Assembly: GCA_942490705.1 (NCBI GenBank)
Contig: CALNXY010000012.1
Coordinates: 310,001 to 374,000, forward strand
Length of the DNA stretch: 64,000 nt
Direction: 5' to 3'
Origin: JAGRCP01 sp942490705
GTDB lineage: Bacteria; Chloroflexota; Anaerolineae; Caldilineales; Caldilineaceae
Below are positions 36,729 through 44,961 of the stretch, in pieces. Positions within the stretch are counted from its first letter, which is position 1, and every line of letters begins with the position of its first letter. Under the pieces are notes generated by a model. It did not search any database. It saw only the letters and a list, made by a program, of their open reading frames with translations, and was not told where the DNA came from. Both the position numbers and the translations under genes were made by a program.

Positions 36729-36890
36729 ATGATGACCCTTTATCCGATGCAAGAAACTGCAAACGTCTCGCAGGCCGGACTGCTCTTCGACGAGCCTCAA
36801 GATGAGATGCGCACCATTGAGTTCAATCTCGCCACACCATTCTTTTATCTGATCGCCAAATTCATGGAGCTGGTCAAAGCTGAAGTCTAG
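36729..36890 (+). CDS. Small 53-residue protein, unknown function
   Basis: Open frame with AAAGGAG seven bases before an ATG ATG start, and a TATACT box about 50 bases upstream, so expression looks likely. The first half is polar and acidic (QAGLLFDEPQDEM), the second is amphipathic or weakly hydrophobic (ATPFFYLIAKFMELVKAEV). There is no known motif. It stands alone between the divergent mutase operon and an acyl-CoA-dehydrogenase-like gene 114 bases downstream. Confidence 0.55.
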   Translation: MMTLYPMQETANVSQAGLLFDEPQDEMRTIEFNLATPFFYLIAKFMELVKAEV

Positions 36891-37004
36891 GCAGAAATAG
36901 GGGTGTTCGCACGTTGCGAAGCGCCCCTTCCCTCTCTCGCATTCCACCGCCCTATGCTAAAATCATCACGTACCTGACCATCAAGCCATTTACGTGAGAT
37001 TGCC

Positions 37005-38174
37005 ATGCTGACGCCCCAAACTGAACGCCAAGCAAAATTCGTCGCCATTGCCCAAGAGTTGGCCCCGCGCTTTGCAGAACGGGCCGCTGTCCACGATCGC
37101 GACGGTTCCTTTCCCCACGAAAATTTCGCCGAAATCCGCGCCGCAGGACTTCCAAGCCTGATCATCCCGCAGAGTCGGGGCGGTTGGGGCGCAGGGTTGC
37201 TCGACACGGTCATGACCATGGAGGCGCTGGCCCAAGGCGACGGCAGCACTGCCCTCAGCCTGACCATGCACATGCAGACCATGGGCAGCGTCTTCGAAAA
37301 AGAGAGTTGGCCCGAAGCGCTTTTGGCCGACATCTGCCGGGAAATCGTGCAGGAGGGGGCGCTGATCAACGCGTGTGCGACCGAGCCGGAACTAGGCAGT
37401 CCCAGCCGGGGCGGTAAGCCGAAAACGACGGCTACGCCAGAAGGTGACGACATGTGGCGGATCAGCGGACGCAAGAATTTTGCCAGCATGTCGCCCACCT
37501 TGGATTACTACATCATCCCCGCCGCGCTGCAAGATGGCAGCGACGCAGTGGCTCGTTTCGTCGTGCCGAACAGCGATCAAATCGAGATTGTTGAGACGTG
37601 GGACGCGTTGGGCATGCGCGCCACCGGCAGCCATGACATCGTTCTCCACGACGTTTTGGTTCCAGCCGCTAATATCATGAGTCGCAGTGGTTCTTCTGCT
37701 CCCGACACGGTTCAAAGCGTCAATGCCTGGTTCCTGCTAACGGTGAGCGCAGTCTATTTGGGCGTGGCCGAAGCCGCGCTCCAAAGTGCGGCCGGCTACG
37801 CCAATCAGCGTGTGCCCACCGCATTGGGCAGGCCGATTGCTACCCTGGATAGTATCCAACGGCGGCTGGGTCAAGCGGCGCTGGCTATTCACCAGGCTCA
37901 GGTTTTGCTCTACAGTGCGGCCAGCCAATGGGACGCGCTGCCCGAGCAGCGTCCGGCGCTCGGCAACGTGGTCATTGCCGCCAAGGTGACCGCGACCAAC
38001 CACGCCATTGATGCCGTGGATCATTGTCTGCGCGCCGTCGGTGGCGCGGGCATGACCAAGCATCTGCCTCTGGAGCGCTACTATCGTGACGTGCGCGCCG
38101 GCCTGCTTCATCCGGTCAATGACGAACAGGCCTTGATCCAATTCGGTCAGGCCGCGTTGGCGCAGGCGACGTGA
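37005..38174 (+). CDS. Acyl-CoA dehydrogenase-like flavoprotein
   Basis: 389 aa with the three-part acyl-CoA dehydrogenase fold: N-terminal helices, a middle beta domain (WRISGRKNFASMSPTLDYY, then LGMRATGSHDIVLHDVLVP), and C-terminal helices with FAD-binding residues. The catalytic Glu region, normally Y-E-G-T, reads LERYYRDVRAGLLHPVND, so the usual base is absent. Similar changes occur in flavin monooxygenases and hydroxylases of this superfamily (DszC/HpaH-like), so dehydrogenase activity should not be assumed. It stands alone downstream of the small gene. Confidence 0.78.
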   Translation: MLTPQTERQAKFVAIAQELAPRFAERAAVHDRDGSFPHENFAEIRAAGLPSLIIPQSRGGWGAGLLDTVMTMEALAQGDGSTALSLTMHMQTMGSVFEKESWPEALLADICREIVQEGALINACATEPELGSPSRGGKPKTTATPEGDDMWRISGRKNFASMSPTLDYYIIPAALQDGSDAVARFVVPNSDQIEIVETWDALGMRATGSHDIVLHDVLVPAANIMSRSGSSAPDTVQSVNAWFLLTVSAVYLGVAEAALQSAAGYANQRVPTALGRPIATLDSIQRRLGQAALAIHQAQVLLYSAASQWDALPEQRPALGNVVIAAKVTATNHAIDAVDHCLRAVGGAGMTKHLPLERYYRDVRAGLLHPVNDEQALIQFGQAALAQAT

Positions 38175-38303
38175 ATCGGCGTACGGCATGACGATGGGCT
38201 GCTGAAAAGCCTGCTGCGGCGGATAGTCCGGATCAATTCTATCCGGTCAAAGCCGCGGGCGGCGTTGCTGAAGCTGAACATGGTTGTTGTGTGGAATCGT
38301 TGG

Positions 38304-38333
38304 TTGCACGCGGCCGGTTCTCTACGCTAGAAT
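38304..38333 (+). promoter_or_regulatory. Possible promoter for the comEA gene
   Basis: TTGCAC (38304-38309), 18-base spacer, TAGAAT (38328-38333), giving a leader of about 85 bases. The -35 match is weak. A small CCGGAT/ATCCGG hairpin lies at 38228-38246. Confidence 0.35.
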
Positions 38334-38425
38334 CTTGACAAGACCCTGTCCTGCGGCCTGCTCCGTGTGGCGAAGCTGATTGTTGTGTCCTTGTCACATC
38401 ACTTTCATATCACCAAGAGGTAGCG

Positions 38426-39133
38426 ATGAATCCCCCGACTCCCGCGACCGACTCTGCCAACTCTGCTGAAGGCGCCCGACAGACGGGCGTCCCCCAAACT
38501 GCCTTTCACCTCTTTTCTTTTCTGATCGGTTTGTTGACGGCCCTCATCCTCGTGGGCGGCACTGTGCTGCTCTTCCGACGGCCGGATCCGCCACCGATCG
38601 CGATTCAGCCGCCGCCCACCCCGGCGCCCACGGCTACGCCCCAGCCCAGCCCCACGCCCGCCCCGATTACTGTCTTCGTGAGTGGCGCCGTAGCGCGCCC
38701 CGGTCTGTACGAGTTGGTCGCGACCGCGCGCGTAGGCGATGCGCTGGCATTAGCCGGCGGGTTGAGCGCTGAAGCCGAAACCGCGCTCATCAATCAAGCT
38801 GAAAGGCTGTGGGACGGCGCGCAGATTCACGTGCCGGGACGCGACGAGGCGGCAAGCGCTCCCAGCGCAGCCGTGGCCAACGCGCCGCCGGCAGGGATAT
38901 CGGGCGCAGCGCCATCCGCAAGCCGCGCCACAGGCGTCGATCTGGGCCTGACGCTCATCGACATCAACCTGGCCCCGCTGGCCGAGTTGGAAACGCTGCC
39001 CGGCATTGGCCCCAGCAAAGCAGCCGCCATTCTTGCCAATCGTCCCTACGTTAGCATTGACGATCTGACCCGGGTGCCCGGCATCGGCGAGAAGACGGTT
39101 GAGCAGCTGCGCGCCTATATTACCGTCCAGTAG
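38426..39133 (+). CDS. comEA: ComEA-type DNA-binding protein (SLBB plus helix-hairpin-helix)
   Basis: 235 aa. One transmembrane segment (about residues 28-50), a long Pro/Thr-rich spacer, an SLBB domain (about 82-135: VFVSGAVARPGLYEL, then RVGDALALAGG), a second low-complexity spacer, and a C-terminal double helix-hairpin-helix (INLAPLAELETLPGIGPSKAAAIL, then VPGIGEKTVEQL). This is the ComEA layout: a surface protein that binds dsDNA during natural transformation. comEC is not adjacent. AAGAGGTAG precedes the ATG. Confidence 0.88.
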   Translation: MNPPTPATDSANSAEGARQTGVPQTAFHLFSFLIGLLTALILVGGTVLLFRRPDPPPIAIQPPPTPAPTATPQPSPTPAPITVFVSGAVARPGLYELVATARVGDALALAGGLSAEAETALINQAERLWDGAQIHVPGRDEAASAPSAAVANAPPAGISGAAPSASRATGVDLGLTLIDINLAPLAELETLPGIGPSKAAAILANRPYVSIDDLTRVPGIGEKTVEQLRAYITVQ

Positions 39134-39217
39134 GCCGCGTCACGCGGCTGCTATGGCGTGCGGAACTGAGTGGGCCAGACCGGCTGATCGGCCGTGATCG
39201 CCAAGGAGAGTCCAGCG

Positions 39218-40696
39218 TTACTCTGTGCGATGCACCAGTACGCGTATGTCGCGGCCTGGAATGTGCAGGTGGGTCAGCAAGCCGTTGTCGGCCGTGACCT
39301 CATCGCCTTGCCACGCGTCGGTGAAGCGGGCCGCCGCCGTCAGTGGGTCGTGGAGGGAGAGGTCGACGTGCGTCTCGTTTTGGTTGGCGTTGAAGATCAC
39401 TACCGCGCTCTCTGTTTTTCCGTCTCGCTCGAGCCGCCGACGAAAAGCGTAGATATCGTCGTCGGCATAGAGCGCTTCAAAGCTTCCGGTGCGCAGCGCT
39501 GGGTAGGTATGGCGCAGAGCCGTGGCTCGGCGGTAAAACGCCAGCAAATCCTGGTTCCATGACGCCTCGTCGTGCCAGGGGAAGGCGCCCCGACTGTCCG
39601 GCTCGTGGCCGCCGGTCATACCAATTTCGTCGCCATAATAGATGCAGGGCGCGCCGGGCATGGTCATCTGAAAAAGGGTTGCGAGACGCAGGGCCGACTC
39701 ATCACCGCCGACCATCCACAGCGTGCGTGCTGTGTCATGACTGTCAAGCAGATTGAGTTGGGCCTGGGTGACCTCCCAGTCGTTAACGCCGAGCATGTGG
39801 GTGATCGCGCCGGCGAACTGACGCACATCCAATGGCTGCAGACCAAAGCCGCCCGGTTCGTATTCCATGGCAAGCGACTGACGACCAAAGAAGCCGAGCG
39901 TTGCACGCTGAAAGACGTAATTCATCACGGCGTCGAAGCGGTCGCCTTGGAGCCAGTCGACTGCCTCGTGCCAGATTTCGCCCACAATATAAGCATCGGG
40001 ATTGGCACCCTTGACCAGGCTGCGGAATTTCTGCCAGAACGGAATGTCGTCAATCTCTTCCGGTACATCGAGACGCCAACCATCTGCCCCAAACTCAATC
40101 CAGTAGCGTGCAGCCTCGTGCAGATGATCGCGCACGCCCGGGTTGTTGATGTTGAACTTCGGCAGCGCCGGGATATCCCACCACGCGGCGTAGTTGTGGG
40201 GCTCGGTTGCGCTGTGGGTATAGGGTCGTAAAGGCCAGTCATGGACGATGAACCAGTCAATGTAGGGGGAATCGCCGCCATTTTCCAGGATGTGATGGAA
40301 GGCCCAAAATCCCCGGCTGGCGTGGTTAAACACACCGTCCAGGACAACGTACATGCCTCGAGCGTGGGCCGCGTCCAGCAGCGTACGTAGCCCTTCCTCA
40401 CCACCCAGCAACGGATCAATCTCAAAGTAGTCGAACGTGTGATAGCGATGATTTGAAGCCGACGTGAAGATCGGATTCAGATAGAGGGCCGTGACGCCCA
40501 ATTCCTGTAAATAGTCCAGCTTTTCAGCAATACCATAAAGATCGCCGCCTTGGAAGCCCTGTTCCGCCGGCGGCGAGCCCCAGGGTTTGAAGCGGATCCC
40601 GCGCGGATGTTGAACACGCTCGCTGCGTGCAAAACGATCTGGAAAAATCTGATAGAAAATTGCGTTCTTTACCCAATCTGGCGTTTGAATGCTCAT
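39218..40696 (-). CDS. GH13 alpha-amylase family hydrolase (neopullulanase/cyclomaltodextrinase-like)
   Basis: 492 aa. Conserved GH13 regions are all present: DGVFNHASRGF, GWRLDVPEEI (nucleophile Asp), VGEIWHEA (acid/base Glu) and LLDSHDTART. The opening WVKNAIFYQIFPDRFARS and HRYHTFDYFEIDP are typical of subfamily 20 cyclomaltodextrinases and neopullulanases, but the N-terminal starch-binding domain of those enzymes is missing. No signal peptide, so cytoplasmic. It probably degrades maltodextrins together with MalQ. The ribosome site is weak (GTGA). Monocistronic. Confidence 0.9.
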   Translation of the reverse strand: MSIQTPDWVKNAIFYQIFPDRFARSERVQHPRGIRFKPWGSPPAEQGFQGGDLYGIAEKLDYLQELGVTALYLNPIFTSASNHRYHTFDYFEIDPLLGGEEGLRTLLDAAHARGMYVVLDGVFNHASRGFWAFHHILENGGDSPYIDWFIVHDWPLRPYTHSATEPHNYAAWWDIPALPKFNINNPGVRDHLHEAARYWIEFGADGWRLDVPEEIDDIPFWQKFRSLVKGANPDAYIVGEIWHEAVDWLQGDRFDAVMNYVFQRATLGFFGRQSLAMEYEPGGFGLQPLDVRQFAGAITHMLGVNDWEVTQAQLNLLDSHDTARTLWMVGGDESALRLATLFQMTMPGAPCIYYGDEIGMTGGHEPDSRGAFPWHDEASWNQDLLAFYRRATALRHTYPALRTGSFEALYADDDIYAFRRRLERDGKTESAVVIFNANQNETHVDLSLHDPLTAAARFTDAWQGDEVTADNGLLTHLHIPGRDIRVLVHRTE

Positions 40697-40981
40697 GAAA
40701 GATCACTCACTATGGCGTTTGTCGAGATTTGGAGATTTGGATCGTGCGCATCCTATGCACTGCAGAAAGATTCTTGCATAGCGGCCAAACCGTGTCAATC
40801 CATCAATTTGCAGGTTAGCAGGCAACACGGCGAACAGGTAAAATGGTGGGAGCAACGTTTGACACTATTCCGTGGCAATGATTTCGTGCCACCGCGTGTA
40901 GCGAGTAACCTCAATGCATTTGTGGTCATCTGAAATCCGGCCGGAAATCTTCCGGAATGCTGAACCCATAAGGAGCCATCG

Positions 40982-42085
40982 ATGGCAGATCCCAGAGCAG
41001 CGAAGTTAGCCGACGTTCTTGTCAATTACTCCGTAGCCGTCCAGCCTGGTGATTGGGTGTTGATTACCGGCCATATTGGGGCGATGGCTGTCGTCGAAGA
41101 GGTTGTGCGTGCAGTGGCCGAAGCCGGCGGCAACCCAACCGTCAATCTGCGTGCGGACGGACTGGACGCGGCTTGGGTGCGCAGCGCCAGCGAGGAGCAG
41201 CTGGCCTGGTCATCACCGTTGGATGAGCTCATGGCCGAAAAATTGGATGTACGGATCGCTTTGATCGCGCCCGAGAACACTCGCTCGCTCACTGGTGTAG
41301 ACCCGGCGCGCCAGCAGATCTTTGAGCGCAGCCGGCGCAAGTATCAGGCGACCTACATGAAGCGCACGGCGGAGGGTACACACCGCTGGGTGGGGGCCAA
41401 TGTTCCCTGCTTGGCGCTGGCTCAAGAGGCCGACATGAGTCTGCGTGAATACGAGGACTTTGTCTACGGCGCCACCTATGCCGATCAGGACGATCCTGTT
41501 CAGTGCTGGAACGATCTGCATGATGTCCAGCAGCGCTACATCGACTGGCTGGCCGGCAAGGACAAATTTGCCGTACGCGGCCCCAATGTGGATCTGACGC
41601 TCTCTCTGGGCGGACGCACCTGGATCAACAGCGACGGCAAGCGCAATATGCCCAGCGGTGAGATCTTTACCGGCCCGGTAGAGAACTCAGTCAACGGCTG
41701 GGTGCGCTTCTCGTATCCGGCTCTGCGCGGCGGGCGCGAAGTCTCCGGCGTCGAGCTGGAGTTCACGGACGGACGTATCGTCAAGGCTTCGGCGGACAAG
41801 AATGAGGATTTTCTGATCGGCCAGCTTGATACGGATGAGGGCGCGCGCTATTTAGGCGAATTCGCCATCGGCACCAACTATCAGATCCAGCGCTTCACCA
41901 AGAGCATTTTGTATGACGAGAAGATCGGCGGCACGATGCACATGGCTGCCGGGGCCGGCTATCCTGAAACGGGCAGCGAAAATCATTCCGGCATTCATTG
42001 GGACTTCATCTGCGACATGCGCGATGAGAGTGAAATAAGCGCCGATGGCGAGGTCTTCTATCGCAACGGTCAGTTTTTAATCTGA
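40982..42085 (+). CDS. M29 family aminopeptidase (AmpS/AmpT-like)
   Basis: 367 aa, normal for this family of two-metal exopeptidases. Putative ligand residues: Glu in GEIFTGPVENSVNG, Glu in YLGEFAIGTN, His in GTMHMAAGAGYPETG, and the pair in HSGIHWDFICDM near the C terminus. AAGGAG precedes the ATG. A CBS gene follows 30 bases downstream and may be cotranscribed. Cytoplasmic peptide turnover is the usual role. Confidence 0.9.
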   Translation: MADPRAAKLADVLVNYSVAVQPGDWVLITGHIGAMAVVEEVVRAVAEAGGNPTVNLRADGLDAAWVRSASEEQLAWSSPLDELMAEKLDVRIALIAPENTRSLTGVDPARQQIFERSRRKYQATYMKRTAEGTHRWVGANVPCLALAQEADMSLREYEDFVYGATYADQDDPVQCWNDLHDVQQRYIDWLAGKDKFAVRGPNVDLTLSLGGRTWINSDGKRNMPSGEIFTGPVENSVNGWVRFSYPALRGGREVSGVELEFTDGRIVKASADKNEDFLIGQLDTDEGARYLGEFAIGTNYQIQRFTKSILYDEKIGGTMHMAAGAGYPETGSENHSGIHWDFICDMRDESEISADGEVFYRNGQFLI

Positions 42086-42115
42086 GCGGCAATCAATCAG
42101 GAAAGAGGCGCAACC

Positions 42116-42610
42116 ATGAAAGTGCAAGATATTATGACCAGTCCGGCCATCACGGTCACGGCAGATGCGTCGGTGCAGGATGTGACGCGAATCATGCGCG
42201 AGAAGAAGATCAGCGGCGTGCCGGTAGTGGACAGTCAGGGACACCTCACGGGGATCGTGACCGAGCTGGATCTCATTTCACGCAGTGCGCCGGTCCATGA
42301 ACCAACCTATTTTACCTTTCTCTCCGGCTTCATCCCCCTCAAGCCCGGTGAGTACCGGGAATATCGGGAACGCTTGCAGCAGGCGCTCGCCACCAATGCC
42401 GGTGAACTGGCTGGTGTCGATGATCTGGAGGCCGCACAGGTTACGCCCGATCTCCCCATCAGCGCGGCCATGGAGCGGATGCTCGATCCGGAAATCACCA
42501 TGTTGGCCGTGGTTGAGAATGACCGGGTGATCGGAGTCGTCACCCGGACGGACATGATCAGCGTGATCGAACAGCTGGAATTGGAACTGATTGATCGGGA
42601 TGAGGAGTAG
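42116..42610 (+). CDS. Paired CBS domain protein
   Basis: 164 aa consisting of two CBS motifs that form one Bateman module: MKVQDIMTSPAITVTADASV..GIVTELDLISR and PDLPISAAMERML..GVVTRTDMISV, separated by an unusually long insertion of about 50 residues (PVHEPTYFTFLSGFIPLKPG onward). Such modules bind adenine nucleotides and regulate partners. GGAAAGAGG precedes the ATG. It lies after the aminopeptidase gene on the same strand. Confidence 0.85.
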   Translation: MKVQDIMTSPAITVTADASVQDVTRIMREKKISGVPVVDSQGHLTGIVTELDLISRSAPVHEPTYFTFLSGFIPLKPGEYREYRERLQQALATNAGELAGVDDLEAAQVTPDLPISAAMERMLDPEITMLAVVENDRVIGVVTRTDMISVIEQLELELIDRDEE

Positions 42611-42613
42611 GGG

Positions 42614-44284
42614 CTAGGCAAAGAGGATGTCGCCGTCCTCATCCTGATTGGGCGTGCGGTCGAGGAAGAGTGCACCGTCGCGGGCATTGTCTGCGGCCCG
42701 CTCGTCCGCAAACCAGTCCGCCCACTCTTGGGGCGCATCAATGCTCTCGCCACCGTGGGTCGTAAGGCGCTGACGCACGCGCAGCAAGACCGGGGTGTTG
42801 ATGCTGGCGCCGCTCACGATGACCTGCCCCTTGCTCAAGCTGGGCAACTCGCGCAGGAGGTCACGCCCCACGCTTTCCACCGACTCGGCAATGCGATTTT
42901 GGTCAATCGGATTGGTGATGCGCATGATGCACTGGGTCATACACTGCGAGAGCACGTCGCCATCCAGCTTGCCGGGTCGCTGTGTGATGAGCCCCACGCT
43001 CACGCCAAACTTGCGCCCTTCGCTTAGAATCGTCTTGAGCACGTCCGAACTGACGGCGTCGGCGTTGGCCGGCGCATAGTTGTGGGCCTCCTCCATCAGG
43101 CAGAAGACCGGGAAGGGCACATAGCCCTTGTCTCCCGCGCTGACTTTGCCCTTTTCGGTGTCAATACGAGCCTGATAGATTCGCCGCAGCATCGTCGCCG
43201 CAATTACCTGCTGTTCGCGTTGATCCACCTCACTAAGCTGAATCACCGTTACCTGTCCGGGCTGGAAGAGTTCGGACAGCTCCAGATTTTCAAAGTCGTT
43301 GAAGATGCGACTGTTGCGCAGCGCGCTGTTGACGCGCCAGAGCAACGCGCCCGTGGTTGGATCCTCTTCTGTGACACCGGTCTCAGGATCCTGCTTCCCT
43401 TCTCCGGTTTCACGGATGGCTTGCAGCAGTTGCTCAAGCGTATATTGTCCGCCCTTGCTGCGTTTTGCGTAATTGAACGCACCGGTCAACTGGTAGTGCA
43501 TCTTTTCCGAGAGATTGGGCAGCAGATAACGCAGATCGGCCAGCGTCAGGCTGTCGATGCGGACGCGAATCATGTCGGGACGGAAGATGCGTACTTTGGG
43601 CTTGTAGTTGCCTTCTGCAAAGACGGCGAGGTTTTGGGCCTCCTGCAACGTGTTGTATTCGCCGTGGGGATCGATGATGACCGTCGCAGCCCGGTTGTAG
43701 GGCATCATCAACTCCTCAAGCAGCACGCCGGCCAGGTAGCTCTTGCCGCTGCCGGTCGAGGCGATAATCGCCAGGTGCGTGGAGGTGAAGCCGCGCACGT
43801 CCAGCGCAATCGGTACGGCCTCTGCTTCGCGACTGAGCAGGCTGCCCAGATGCGCGCTGCCCAGCTCGCCTTTGCTCGTCTTGCTCAGTACGCCCGTCAA
43901 AAATTCGTCATCGGCAATGTAGACTGCGGCGCCGCCGGCAGGCGGCACGCGCGGATTGATGAAATCGCCAAAGGTCTTGCTGTGATAGCCAAGGACGGCA
44001 ACCGTCATCTCAAAGAGTTCATCATCGCCGCTGTCAAAGCCGAGAAGTGATGCCACCTCGCTGGGCGGCACGTTGGGGTCGGCCATGAAGCCGTCGGGAT
44101 AGAGCTTGACCGCCCGTCGTGCGGTGATGCGACCGAGGATGGGGCGGCGCGCGCCATCGACATCTGCCTCATAATAGACAAACTCGCCATGCTTGACCCG
44201 CCGCTCAGGATCAGGGGCAATGATCGTAAATTCGTTGGGGGTTTCGCCCGGCCCTTTGACCGTGCCGATGCAAAGCTGGTTCAT
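42614..44284 (-). CDS. herA: HerA-type DNA translocase/ATPase
   Basis: 556 aa. The N terminus is a HAS-barrel (CIGTVKGPGETPNEFTIIAP). The FtsK/HerA ATPase has Walker A IIASTGSGKSYLAGVLLEEL, Walker B FPVFCLMEEAHNYAPA, and the block SEGRKFGVSVGLITQRPGKL; the C-terminal NPIDQNRIAESVESV is typical. HerA translocates DNA, usually with the nuclease NurA, which is not present here. ATG 44284 has GGAG five bases upstream; GTG 44290 lies too close to it. It follows the HAS-barrel gene with an eight-base gap. Confidence 0.9.
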   Translation of the reverse strand: MNQLCIGTVKGPGETPNEFTIIAPDPERRVKHGEFVYYEADVDGARRPILGRITARRAVKLYPDGFMADPNVPPSEVASLLGFDSGDDELFEMTVAVLGYHSKTFGDFINPRVPPAGGAAVYIADDEFLTGVLSKTSKGELGSAHLGSLLSREAEAVPIALDVRGFTSTHLAIIASTGSGKSYLAGVLLEELMMPYNRAATVIIDPHGEYNTLQEAQNLAVFAEGNYKPKVRIFRPDMIRVRIDSLTLADLRYLLPNLSEKMHYQLTGAFNYAKRSKGGQYTLEQLLQAIRETGEGKQDPETGVTEEDPTTGALLWRVNSALRNSRIFNDFENLELSELFQPGQVTVIQLSEVDQREQQVIAATMLRRIYQARIDTEKGKVSAGDKGYVPFPVFCLMEEAHNYAPANADAVSSDVLKTILSEGRKFGVSVGLITQRPGKLDGDVLSQCMTQCIMRITNPIDQNRIAESVESVGRDLLRELPSLSKGQVIVSGASINTPVLLRVRQRLTTHGGESIDAPQEWADWFADERAADNARDGALFLDRTPNQDEDGDILFA

Positions 44285-44292
44285 GCTCACTC

Positions 44293-44892
44293 CTAACCGG
44301 CCGGCTGGACGATGCTGCGCCAGGCCATGCTGTTGCGCAACACCCGCAAGCGCGCTCGATCAGCAGGGAAAAGGCCTTCCAGCAGGTCCAATATGGTGAG
44401 GAGAAGCGGCGCGATCAGCGGGTCACCCTGGCGAAGGAGTAAGGGCGCGTAGTGGAGTGCCGGGCGGCCATCCGGCGCGCTGTGAAAGGCGCGTACGCCG
44501 GTCTCATTCAGGCGCTGTACGGGGCCGTTGATGGCGGCAGCCGGCGCGGGCACGCCCTGCTGCGGTTGGCCCTGCGCGTCGATCCAGCCAATGGCCAGGA
44601 TGCCGATCAGCGTTGCGGTCTCGGCGAGATAATCCGGCGAAAAGACCTCCAAATCCTGTCGTGGGCTCAGCCGCGGGCCCAGGCTGCCAAAATCTGGATT
44701 CATGAGCAGCGTGTTATAAACCACGCCAATGATGCGCCCTTCGTCGACGTCTTCGCGGTCGATTCCCACAAAGGATCCAAAGGCATAGTCCGCGGCAAGG
44801 GGGACAGGATCGAACTCACCCTGCCCATAGACCTGGCAGATATAGTCGATGTGACTGTTTGATTTAACGATTTTACCGATGGCTGAATTCAT
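44293..44892 (-). CDS. HAS-barrel domain protein, putative HerA partner
   Basis: 199 aa. The N-terminal 70 residues, with IGKIVKSNSHIDYICQVYG and later IIGVVYNTLLMNPDFGSLGPRLS, match the HAS-barrel domain (named for HerA and ATP synthase), a clamp-like module. The C-terminal half is variable, with a helix LIAPLLLTILDLLEGLF. It is short for an ATPase and lacks a P-loop, so it probably associates with HerA or DNA. It is the middle gene of the three-gene operon. No strong ribosome site is seen at ATG 44892. Confidence 0.7.
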   Translation of the reverse strand: MNSAIGKIVKSNSHIDYICQVYGQGEFDPVPLAADYAFGSFVGIDREDVDEGRIIGVVYNTLLMNPDFGSLGPRLSPRQDLEVFSPDYLAETATLIGILAIGWIDAQGQPQQGVPAPAAAINGPVQRLNETGVRAFHSAPDGRPALHYAPLLLRQGDPLIAPLLLTILDLLEGLFPADRARLRVLRNSMAWRSIVQPAG

Positions 44893-44961
44893 AGCTTCAG
44901 TAAACCAGAACTTTTGTGCGAATGCAAGCGGCGGAAGAATCAGGGGCGCATTACCGGGCGT

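Noticed and set aside
43082..44050. 322-codon open frame on the plus strand opposite herA
   Set aside because: Antisense shadow of the HerA ATPase.
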